From an uncultured bacterium (lineage in GTDB: Bacteria; Bacillota; Clostridia; Oscillospirales; Ruminococcaceae): a stretch of DNA of 17,737 bases. The stretch spans positions 1 to 17,737 of the forward strand of contig CAJMLQ010000059.1 in NCBI GenBank assembly GCA_905214265.1, in the 5' to 3' direction. Under the pieces are notes generated by a model that was not told where the DNA came from, did not search any database, and saw only the letters and a program-made list of their open reading frames with translations. This document shows positions 6,702 through 13,329 of the stretch, in pieces (within the stretch, counting starts at the first letter, position 1; each line of letters begins with the position of its first letter). The position numbers and the translations under genes were made by a program.

Positions 6702-6735
6702 CTGTGCGGTGGCCTCTGCCGCCGCACAGTTTTTT
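6702..6735 (+). terminator. Intercistronic hairpin with T-run (partial terminator)
   Basis: CTGTGCGGTGGC (6702-6713) pairs with GCCGCCGCACAG (6718-6729) over 12 bp with one G-U pair and a 4-base loop, followed by six T. It lies between the binding-protein gene and the first permease gene, which has no evident promoter of its own, so read-through is expected and the site probably sets the protein ratio. Confidence 0.85.
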
Positions 6736-6775
6736 CATCCAGCCATTTTATCTGACAAAGAAAGGATTCTGCGCT

Positions 6776-7747
6776 ATGGCACTGGCAACCAAAACCGCCG
6801 CAGCCGAACCGTCCCGCGCTGCCAGCAAAAATCCCGCCTCCTTCCGGACACGGCTCTGGAAGGATCTCCGCAAAAACTACAGCGCCTATCTGATCATCCT
6901 CCCCGCTGTTTTATTCTACCTTCTTTTCTGCTACAAGCCCATGTACGGCGTCATTATCGCTTTCAAGGATTTCTCCCCCGGCAGAGGCATCCTTGGCAGC
7001 CCCTGGGTGGGCCTGAAGCACTTCAAAGCTTTTTTCAACTCCTACTATTTCTGGCGGCTTTTGAGGAACACCCTGTCAGTAAGCCTCTCCTCCCTGTTGT
7101 GGGGCTTTCCCGCACCCATTATCCTGGCCCTGCTGATGAACGAGATCCGTCGAACCTGGTTCAAGCGCGTTGTCCAGACCGTCACCTACATGCCCCACTT
7201 TGTCTCCCTGGTCGTGGTCTGCAGTCTCGTCAAGATCTTCACGGCTGACACCGGCTTTATCGTCCAGCTGATGAGCCTTTTCGGATTTGAACCAGTGTCA
7301 CTCCTGTCCAAATCCAGCTACTTCGTACCAGTCTATGTGGTTTCCGGCATCTGGAAGGAAGTCGGCTGGGGCACCATCATCTATCTGGCCGCCCTGACCG
7401 GCATCGATCCCTCCCTCTACGAAGCGGCCCGCATCGACGGCGCCAACCGCTGGAAGCAAACTCTCCATGTCACCCTGCCGTCCATTGTTGGCACCATCAT
7501 CATCCTGTTCATCATGCAGATGGGCAATATCATGAGCGTCGGCTACGAAAAGGTCATCCTTCTCTACAACAATGGCATCCTGGACAAGGCGGATGTCATC
7601 TCCACCTTCGTTTACCGCAAAGGCCTTCAGGATTTCCAATGGAGTTACAGTGCTGCAGTCGGGCTGTTCAACTCCTTCATCAACTTCACCCTGGTGTTTC
7701 TGACCAATAAGATCAGTAAAAAGGTCAGCAACATCAGCCTCTGGTAA
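6776..7747 (+). CDS. ABC sugar importer permease, LplB-like
   Basis: This 323-residue inner-membrane protein has about six helices and belongs to the LplB/UgpA-type permeases. The segment LIILPAVLFYLLFCYKPMYG forms the first helix. The block YEAARIDGANRWKQTLHVTL is the EAA loop that docks on the ATPase. It would form a heterodimer with the next gene product. The ATG at 6776 is nine bases after AAAGGA (6761-6766); the frame is open further upstream, but those codons run through the terminator hairpin. The N-terminal 35 or so residues are hydrophilic and Ala/Lys/Arg-rich. No ABC ATPase gene is present in the window. Importers of this type commonly share an MsmX/UgpC-type ATPase encoded elsewhere. 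Confidence 0.92.
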   Translation: MALATKTAAAEPSRAASKNPASFRTRLWKDLRKNYSAYLIILPAVLFYLLFCYKPMYGVIIAFKDFSPGRGILGSPWVGLKHFKAFFNSYYFWRLLRNTLSVSLSSLLWGFPAPIILALLMNEIRRTWFKRVVQTVTYMPHFVSLVVVCSLVKIFTADTGFIVQLMSLFGFEPVSLLSKSSYFVPVYVVSGIWKEVGWGTIIYLAALTGIDPSLYEAARIDGANRWKQTLHVTLPSIVGTIIILFIMQMGNIMSVGYEKVILLYNNGILDKADVISTFVYRKGLQDFQWSYSAAVGLFNSFINFTLVFLTNKISKKVSNISLW

Positions 7748-7767
7748 CCGGAAAGGAGGACCCGTCT

Positions 7768-8649
7768 ATGGAAGACCGTACCATTGGCTACCGTATTTTC
7801 ACCGTTTTCAACACTCTCTTTATGATTCTCATCATGTTTGCCATGCTCTACCCCCTGTATTACTGCATCGTCGCCTCCATCAGCGATCCTGTGGAGCTGG
7901 CCCGCACACCCCAGGCGATCTTCTGGCCGGTGGGCGATTGGACCCTGGGCGCTTATGACAAGGTGCTGCACCATTCCCAGATTCTCAGCGGTTTCCGCAA
8001 CACCGTTTTCGTCCTGGTCGTCGGCACCTGCGTGAATCTTGTGCTGACCGTGACCTGCGCCTATACCCTGTCACTGAAGAACCTTATGCTGAAGACCCCG
8101 CTGGCGCTGATGATCGTTTTCACCATGTACTTCAGTGGCGGCTTGATCCCCGGCTACTTAAACGTCAAGAGCTTCGGAATGATCAACTCTCTTTGGTCAC
8201 TGATCATACCCAGCGCTCTGAGCACCTATAACATGATCATTATGAAAACCGCCTTCCAGAATATCCCGGACAGCCTTCTGGAGTCCGCCCACCTGGACGG
8301 CGCAGGACACATGACCATTCTCACTAGGATCATGATCCCCCTTTCCGGTCCGACTATCGCCGTCATGGTGCTCTATTACGCCGTGGGCCACTGGAACAGC
8401 TGGTTCAGCGCTTCGATCTACCTCAACGACCCGACAAAATATCCCCTCCAGCTGGTCATGCGCAATATTCTGGACTCCGCCAGTGTAACGGAGATGATGG
8501 GTGACGTGGGCGCCGGAGATCAAGCGGACTACGTCCAGCTGATAAAATACGCGCTGGTGGTCATCACCACCGTCCCCATCCTGATTCTATACCCCTTTCT
8601 GCAGAAATATTTTGTCAAAGGCGTCATGATCGGCGCTGTCAAGGGCTAA
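7768..8649 (+). CDS. ABC sugar importer permease, LplC/YtcP-like
   Basis: This 293-residue protein has about six membrane helices and is the second permease of the importer (LplC/YtcP, MalG-type). Recognisable parts are MLYPLYYCIVASISDP after the first helix and the EAA loop ESAHLDGAGHMTILTRIMIP. AAGGAGG at 7753-7759 gives a clear ATG start. The gene follows the first permease by 20 bases and is followed by the EamA-family gene after 13 bases, so all are probably on one transcript. Confidence 0.92.
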   Translation: MEDRTIGYRIFTVFNTLFMILIMFAMLYPLYYCIVASISDPVELARTPQAIFWPVGDWTLGAYDKVLHHSQILSGFRNTVFVLVVGTCVNLVLTVTCAYTLSLKNLMLKTPLALMIVFTMYFSGGLIPGYLNVKSFGMINSLWSLIIPSALSTYNMIIMKTAFQNIPDSLLESAHLDGAGHMTILTRIMIPLSGPTIAVMVLYYAVGHWNSWFSASIYLNDPTKYPLQLVMRNILDSASVTEMMGDVGAGDQADYVQLIKYALVVITTVPILILYPFLQKYFVKGVMIGAVKG

Positions 8650-8662
8650 GGAGGTGTTTCCG

Positions 8663-9520
8663 ATGGTGAAGCTGGGTTACCGTGCCTTTCAGGTGGACAC
8701 CGCCTTCGTGCCAGACATTCTCCTCTTTGCCGGGCTTCGCTTTACCGTCTGCGGCGGGCTGTACGTCCTTCTCTACAGCCTGTCCCAGCACCGGTTTTCA
8801 GCTCCCCCTGCCAGTGCCTGGCCTCCGGTGCTGTGGATCGGCCTCTTTTCCATTGTCCTGCATTACTCCTTCACCTACATTGGCTTGGCCATGAACGGCG
8901 GGGCCAAAACCGCCATCGTCAAGCAGCTGGGAACGTTGTTCGCCGTCTGCTTCGGCTTCCTGTTTCAGCGGGGCGAGCGATTCAGCTGGCGCAAATGCGT
9001 TGGCGGCGCGCTGGGATTTGCCAGCATCCTGCTCATCAGCTTAGACGGCGGCCTTTCCTTTCATTTTAATATTGGCGAATTTCTGGTTATGCTAGCCTCC
9101 TTCTGCACTGTAGCCGCTGGAGCAGTCGGAAAAAAGGCCTACCAAAGCCATTCGCCGATGCTTCTCACCGCCTACGCCCAACTTTTCGGCGGTTTGGTCC
9201 TGTTGCTGGCAGGACTCATCGGCGGCGGCCGGATTTCTCCCGATGGATGGGAGGCCGCCGGGATTTTCGCCTACCTGTGTGCGGCTTCGCTGATCGCTTA
9301 CGCCCTTTGGAACACCCTTTTAAAGTTTCAGAACCTCTCCGACCTGTTCCTGATTAAATTCACGGAAACACTTTTCGCAGCCGTTTTCTCTGCGGCTCTT
9401 TTGGATGAGGACATTTTCCGCCTCACTTATCTCGCATCCTTGGTTCTTATCTGCCTGGGAATTGCGCTGAACAAACTGACTGCCCCGGCGTCCCGCCGGA
9501 AAAAGGAGGATTCCCCTTGA
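8663..9520 (+). CDS. EamA/DMT-family transporter lacking the first membrane helix
   Basis: This 285-residue protein has two EamA halves and about nine membrane helices. EamA proteins are typically ten-helix exporters or permeases of metabolites. From memory of the family, homologues read '...LLWGSxFPxVKxGYRxF...'. Here the frame begins VFPMVKLGYRAF and an in-frame TGA lies only about nine codons upstream, so the first helix is absent. The ATG at 8663 is eight bases after AGGAGG (8649-8654); a GTG at 8654 overlaps that site. The rest of the gene is intact and coupled by TTGA overlap to the dehydrogenase gene, so it may still be functional or be a decaying part of the operon. The transported metabolite is unknown; export of a product of this locus is one possibility. 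Confidence 0.8.
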   Translation: MVKLGYRAFQVDTAFVPDILLFAGLRFTVCGGLYVLLYSLSQHRFSAPPASAWPPVLWIGLFSIVLHYSFTYIGLAMNGGAKTAIVKQLGTLFAVCFGFLFQRGERFSWRKCVGGALGFASILLISLDGGLSFHFNIGEFLVMLASFCTVAAGAVGKKAYQSHSPMLLTAYAQLFGGLVLLLAGLIGGGRISPDGWEAAGIFAYLCAASLIAYALWNTLLKFQNLSDLFLIKFTETLFAAVFSAALLDEDIFRLTYLASLVLICLGIALNKLTAPASRRKKEDSP

Positions 9521-10521
9521 GAAAACAGATCATCTTCACAGCCCCCGGAAAGGCGGAACTTTTGGAAACCCCTCTCCCCACAGCCGCGCCGGACAGCGTC
9601 ACGGTTTCCATGGAATACACCGTCATCAGCAGCGGTACCGAGAAAGCCGCGCTTCTGAACCTGCCTAACTCCCCCGGCGGATCCTTTCCCCGCTGCGAGG
9701 GCTACTGCGGCGTGGGAAGAGTCACAGAGGCGGGGCCAGCCGTGGACATTCTCCCCGGAAGCCGAGTCCTGGTCTATCACGGCGTTCACAGCAACTGGAA
9801 CGTCGTCCCCGCCGCCAATGTCACACCGGTATTGGACAGCGCCCTTCCATCCCTAGACGCGGCCTTTGTCATTCTCGCCTCCATGGGTCTGGGCGGCGTG
9901 CGGAAAGCCCGTCTGGAAATCAGCGAATCCGCCATGGTCATGGGGCTAGGCCTGCTGGGTATGTTCGCCGTACAATTCTGCCGCTTAAACGGAGCCTACC
10001 CGGTCATCGCCGCCGACCCCAATCCGGAACGGCGCGCCCTAGCTCTTCAGTTGGGAGCCGACGCCGTCCTAGACCCCCTGGACCCGGATTTCACAGAACA
10101 GGCCCGCTCCCTGACCGGCGGCAAAGGGATCCGCGCCACCGTAGAGGTGAGCGGCTCTTCCGCTGCCATGCGCCAAGCGCTGGACTGCGCGGCCTTTCAG
10201 GGAAGGATTGTCCTGCTGGGCTGCACCCGGGTTTCCAACTGTGCGGTGGACTACTACCGCCAGATCCACAAGCCCGGCATCGAGCTGATCGGCGCCCACA
10301 ATTTTGTCCGCCCCAAAAGCGAATCCTACCCTCACCACTGGACCCATCAGGACGACTGCGCCGCCATTCTCCGGCTGCTCAGCGCTGGCCGCATCCAGGC
10401 TGCCCCTCTCTGCTCCGCTGTGGAATCTCCTCTCCGGGCTCCGGAAATTTATGTCCGTCTGGCAGAAGACCCCAAGTTTCCACTGGGCATTGTCTTTGAC
10501 TGGCGGCTTCCTCTTCCTTGA
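9517..10521 (+). CDS. MDR-family (zinc-type alcohol dehydrogenase-like) oxidoreductase
   Basis: This 334-residue medium-chain dehydrogenase/reductase has an N-terminal GroES-like domain and a Rossmann domain with GLGLLG at residues 143-148 and an acidic Asp167 after the second strand (AADPNPERR), which suggests NAD(H). The usual catalytic zinc ligands are not seen: the CGTD and GHE motifs are replaced by SSGTE (about 38-42) and RCEG (59-62), as in the BchC-like and related sugar-locus dehydrogenases. The start is TTG at 9517, overlapping the TGA of the EamA gene (TTGA), with AAGGAGG six bases upstream. As the last gene of the importer operon it probably oxidises or reduces an imported sugar or derivative; the substrate is not known. 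A terminator begins at its stop codon. Confidence 0.85.
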   Translation: MRKQIIFTAPGKAELLETPLPTAAPDSVTVSMEYTVISSGTEKAALLNLPNSPGGSFPRCEGYCGVGRVTEAGPAVDILPGSRVLVYHGVHSNWNVVPAANVTPVLDSALPSLDAAFVILASMGLGGVRKARLEISESAMVMGLGLLGMFAVQFCRLNGAYPVIAADPNPERRALALQLGADAVLDPLDPDFTEQARSLTGGKGIRATVEVSGSSAAMRQALDCAAFQGRIVLLGCTRVSNCAVDYYRQIHKPGIELIGAHNFVRPKSESYPHHWTHQDDCAAILRLLSAGRIQAAPLCSAVESPLRAPEIYVRLAEDPKFPLGIVFDWRLPLP

Positions 10522-10566
10522 AAAAGTTCCGGCGCTTCCCTTTACAGGAAGTGCCGGAACTTTTTT
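10521..10566. terminator. Bidirectional rho-independent terminator
   Basis: The left arm 10521-10539 and right arm 10547-10565 pair over 19 bp with one G-U pair (core GTTCCGGC / GCCGGAAC) around loop CTTTACA. T-runs follow on both strands. It ends the importer operon and the convergent tspO-like gene, touching the stop codons of both. Confidence 0.9.
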
Positions 10567-11029
10567 ACCTGTTCAGCATCCACACACCATAATTCAGATA
10601 CCCTGCAAAGAGAAGCCAGAGCAAATATGGCACCTGTATCAGCCCCGCAGCCCGATCGATTTTCCAGAACAGCCAGGCCATCGCGGCGGCAAGCACCCAC
10701 AGTCCCACCAGCCATCCCAGAGAAAGCAGATACGCTTTCCGGTTGAAAAACAGCAGCGGCCAGCAAAAATTGACCCCCAGCTGGATCCAATAAACCGCCA
10801 GCGGCAGCATTACTTCTTTTCCGGACCGCCTTACCCGCGCCGCACCGAGCCCCATCAGAAGATAAAGAACCGTCCACGCTGCCGGAAACACCCACATAGG
10901 CGGAGTCAGAAGGGGTTTTTCTACAGCTGCCTGAAAATTCCCAACGCCCTCCCGGATCAGCAGTCCTGATAGCCCGCCTACCGCCAACGCGCTTCCAATC
11001 CATGCAGCATATTCCCAAAACTTTTTCAT
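10565..11029 (-). CDS. TspO/MBR family tryptophan-rich sensory protein
   Basis: This 154-residue integral membrane protein has five predicted helices. The family hallmark KPLLTPPMWVFPAAWTVLY is present, with conserved Trp and Pro residues throughout, including WPLLFFNRKAY and the C-terminal LLWLLFAGYLNY. TspO proteins bind porphyrins and other ligands and act in stress responses; the exact role in Firmicutes is unclear. The ATG at 11027-11029 is seven bases after GGAGG. A GTG six bases upstream is too close to that site. The gene converges on the importer operon and diverges from the cupin-AraC gene, so it may be unrelated to sugar uptake. The nearby URO-D-fold gene is not evidence for tetrapyrrole metabolism by itself. 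Confidence 0.92.
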   Translation of the reverse strand: MKKFWEYAAWIGSALAVGGLSGLLIREGVGNFQAAVEKPLLTPPMWVFPAAWTVLYLLMGLGAARVRRSGKEVMLPLAVYWIQLGVNFCWPLLFFNRKAYLLSLGWLVGLWVLAAAMAWLFWKIDRAAGLIQVPYLLWLLFAGYLNYGVWMLNR

Positions 11030-11071
11030 TTCCACGCCTCCTCCCTTTTATGGATATGGAAAAAAGTGCGG

Positions 11072-11100
11072 ATTATACCTCTGCTGCCCTGCAGTTCGAA
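11072..11100 (-). promoter_or_regulatory. Probable promoter for the tspO-like gene
   Basis: On the minus strand a perfect TATAAT (11072-11077) lies 17 bp from a poor -35 (TTCGAA, 11095-11100), about 40 bases before the ATG. The weak -35 suggests dependence on an activator or low basal use. Confidence 0.5.
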
Positions 11101-11135
11101 AATCGCGGTTTCTTCTGGCTATTCTCCACTCTTTC

Positions 11136-11144
11136 TGCTATAAT
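11136..11144 (+). promoter_or_regulatory. Extended -10 promoter for the cupin-AraC regulator
   Basis: TGCTATAAT is a perfect extended -10 25 bases upstream of the ATG at 11169. No good -35 is seen at 16-18 bp, which fits an extended -10 promoter. The predicted leader is very short (under 20 bases). Confidence 0.55.
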
Positions 11145-11168
11145 GAAAGGGAAAGGCAGGCTGAACAC

Positions 11169-12080
11169 ATGAAAATTTTCCAGGAACAGTATCTCTCCCA
11201 GCAGACGGGTTCCCCCATATCTGCCTTCACTGTAACGGCAGCCCATCCGGGCTTGGTCTCCCCCTGCCACTGGCACGATTGGTATGAAATGGTCTTTGTC
11301 CGGAACGGTGAGATCGAAGAGGAGCTGAACACCCAAAAAAGCCTTATGAAGCCCCATGATCTGGTATTAATTCAGCCTTTTGACATTCATTCCACCGCTG
11401 TCCTCTCTCCGAATGCCGAGATGGACGTCGTTCTTTTTACCGCAGACGTCCTGCACCTAGACGAGCGGCCTACTGTTTGTCCGCAGTACCTGAACAGCTT
11501 TCTCGGCCAGTCCCGCATTGAAGGCGGCTTTCTAGCCTCGCCATTCCCCTTTGAGGCAGAGATCAGCACAGCCTTCCAAATTATGTCCGCCGAATGTGCG
11601 GCAAAAAGGCCGGGATATCTCCATATGCTCTATGGCCAGCTCTGCCTGCTCCTGGCCTGGCTCCAGCGAAACGGAGGTCTTCGCATCCACCCCGGCGATC
11701 CATCTTTGGAGCTGGCCAAAATCAGCCGCGTCTGCCGCCTGATCGAGGAGCGCTACGCCAGCGGCATCAGCGTCCAGAATGTCGCCGCAGCAGCCGGCTA
11801 TTCCGGTGCCTATCTCTCCCGTCTGTTTCGCAGCGCCACCGGGAAAACCCTCAAAAGCTATCTGGACTATGTCCGCGTCCGGGAGGCTCAAAAGATTCTC
11901 CGCTACGAAAATGCCTCCATCGGGGAGGTCTCCCTCCGGGTCGGCTGCCAGGATGCCAGCAATTTCAGCCGTGCCTTCCGCCGGGTCAGCGGCTGCAATC
12001 CCTCCGAATTTCGGGAAAACCTTCAACGGGATTTGTCAAAAATTGAATCAAAAAGGTACCAAAATGCCATTGAAGAGTGA
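11169..12080 (+). CDS. AraC-family regulator with N-terminal cupin domain
   Basis: This 303-residue regulator has an N-terminal AraC-binding cupin domain (residues about 15-90; HWHDWYEMVFV with His34 and His36) that normally binds a sugar or small ligand. The C-terminal AraC/XylS DNA-binding domain spans about 186-286, with helices VAAAAGYSGAYLSRLFR and VSLRVGCQDASNFSRAFRRV. It is cytosolic, unlike the membrane-bound regulator at 2454-4745, so the locus carries two different AraC-type inputs. The start ATG has a modest site (AGGCAGG) about nine bases upstream. It precedes the URO-D-like gene by 54 bases, which has its own promoter. Likely targets are the URO-D-like gene and/or the mannosidase, judged by position only. 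Confidence 0.9.
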   Translation: MKIFQEQYLSQQTGSPISAFTVTAAHPGLVSPCHWHDWYEMVFVRNGEIEEELNTQKSLMKPHDLVLIQPFDIHSTAVLSPNAEMDVVLFTADVLHLDERPTVCPQYLNSFLGQSRIEGGFLASPFPFEAEISTAFQIMSAECAAKRPGYLHMLYGQLCLLLAWLQRNGGLRIHPGDPSLELAKISRVCRLIEERYASGISVQNVAAAAGYSGAYLSRLFRSATGKTLKSYLDYVRVREAQKILRYENASIGEVSLRVGCQDASNFSRAFRRVSGCNPSEFRENLQRDLSKIESKRYQNAIEE

Positions 12081-12098
12081 GTCCTCTTTCGGTATGAT
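12070..12098 (+). promoter_or_regulatory. SigA-type promoter for the URO-D-like gene
   Basis: TTGAAG (12070-12075), a 17-bp spacer and TATGAT (12093-12098) start inside the last codons of the AraC gene and lie 36 bases before the ATG at 12135. Confidence 0.6.
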
Positions 12099-12134
12099 AA
12101 TCTTAATAGAATCGTTGAATGGAGACGTGAAAAA

Positions 12135-13244
12135 ATGACAAGTTACGAACGAATGCACCTGGCCATGCGCCGCCAAAAAGCGGACCGCGTGCCCGTCATG
12201 TGCCAGTTGAGCCAGGAATATATGGAACGGAACAGCGGCGTTCCGCCTTTTGAAATGTATCACACCGCTCCTGGATACGCCGAAGCCTTCTGCCGCCTCC
12301 GCCGGGATTACGCCTTTGATGGGATTCTCCTCAACGTCTGCGTTTCCGACGACTGGGAAGAACAGTGCCGCCGGGTGGAGCGAACTTCCCTGGCCGGTGG
12401 TGCCGAACGGTTCCGCTTTCCCGATGGAGCGGTCTACGAACAGCGTGGAAACCGCTGGATCTGCACCCAGCGTCCCCCGGAAGAGCCGCACCCGGAAATC
12501 GACGAGATCGACGTCAATGCCCTGGAGATTAAAACCGACTTTTCCAAGGATATGGCCCTGCACAAATTGGTCGTGGAGGCTGGAAAGAAAGAGCAGTTCT
12601 CCGTCCATGGGGAAATCGACGCCCCTATGAACGCCCTGTGCATCCTCCTCGGGCTGGAAAACGCCATGTTGGCCCTTCTGCTGGACCCCGAAAAGTGCCA
12701 CCGGGTTTTTGAACGGTACATCCCCTACTATTTTGCCCACGCCAAAGCCCAGATCGACGTCGGCGTGGATGCCATGAAGATCTCCTCCCCCTTTGTGGGC
12801 AGCAGCTTCATCTCCCGTCCTTTTTACGAGGAATTTGTCGTCCCCTATGAGAAGGAGCTGACCGCTCAGATTCATGCCTACTGCCCGGGCATCCCAGTCT
12901 ACACCCATACCTGCGGCTTCATCGGCGACCGTCTGGAGCTGATGCGGGACACCGGCATCAACGGCATCGAGTGCATGGACCCCGCACCCCTGGGTGACGT
13001 GGAGCTAGCCGACGCGAAGCGCCGGGTCGGCTCCGATCTCTTTCTCAAAGGCAATATGGATTCGGTAAACGTCCTCCTTCAGGCCACGGATGAGGAACTG
13101 GACGCCTATGTCAAGCAGATGATCGCCGACGGCGGAAAAGACGGCGGCTACATTCTGAGTTCCGCCTGCTCCGTCGCCCCCGGCGTCCGCCCAGAACTTC
13201 TCCGACAGCTGACCCCCTTGGCGGAAAAATACGGAACCTATTGA
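12135..13244 (+). CDS. URO-D superfamily protein (uroporphyrinogen decarboxylase / MtaA-like)
   Basis: This 369-residue TIM-barrel protein belongs to the uroporphyrinogen decarboxylase / cobalamin methyltransferase superfamily. It starts with the typical SYERMHLAMRRQKADRVPV. The zinc motif of the methyltransferase branch is present: His258-x-Cys260 in YTHTCG and a distant Cys345 in SSACSV. This favours an MtaA-like methyl-group chemistry over true UROD activity, and the Arg/Asp pattern of genuine HemE is not evident. No corrinoid protein or second methyltransferase lies nearby, so the substrate is open. Members of this subfamily are often found beside sugar importers and dehydrogenases (general knowledge, not checked here). 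GGAG at 12121-12124 is ten bases before the ATG. It converges on the GH38 gene with a shared terminator. Confidence 0.85.
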   Translation: MTSYERMHLAMRRQKADRVPVMCQLSQEYMERNSGVPPFEMYHTAPGYAEAFCRLRRDYAFDGILLNVCVSDDWEEQCRRVERTSLAGGAERFRFPDGAVYEQRGNRWICTQRPPEEPHPEIDEIDVNALEIKTDFSKDMALHKLVVEAGKKEQFSVHGEIDAPMNALCILLGLENAMLALLLDPEKCHRVFERYIPYYFAHAKAQIDVGVDAMKISSPFVGSSFISRPFYEEFVVPYEKELTAQIHAYCPGIPVYTHTCGFIGDRLELMRDTGINGIECMDPAPLGDVELADAKRRVGSDLFLKGNMDSVNVLLQATDEELDAYVKQMIADGGKDGGYILSSACSVAPGVRPELLRQLTPLAEKYGTY

Positions 13245-13264
13245 TCTGTCCGCATGTTGATCCA

Positions 13265-13316
13265 AACGACAAACGGCGCTTCCGGGAATGATATCCCGGG
13301 AGCGCCGTTTGTCGTT
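13265..13316. terminator. Bidirectional terminator hairpin, 23-bp stem
   Basis: The arms 13265-13287 and 13294-13316 pair over 23 bp with one G-U pair around AATGAT. T-richness after the stem is modest on both strands (CGTTCTTC; CGTTTGGA), but the stem is very strong and lies between two convergent stop codons. Confidence 0.8.
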
Positions 13317-13329
13317 CTTCGCAAGGGCT

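Noticed and set aside
12048..12908. 286-codon open frame on the minus strand
   Set aside because: It is the antisense shadow of the URO-D-like gene, Gly/Val/Asp-rich with no domain.
12135..13244. True uroporphyrinogen decarboxylase (HemE)
   Set aside because: The His-x-Cys...Cys zinc motif and the sugar-locus context fit the methyltransferase-like branch better, and no other haem genes are present.
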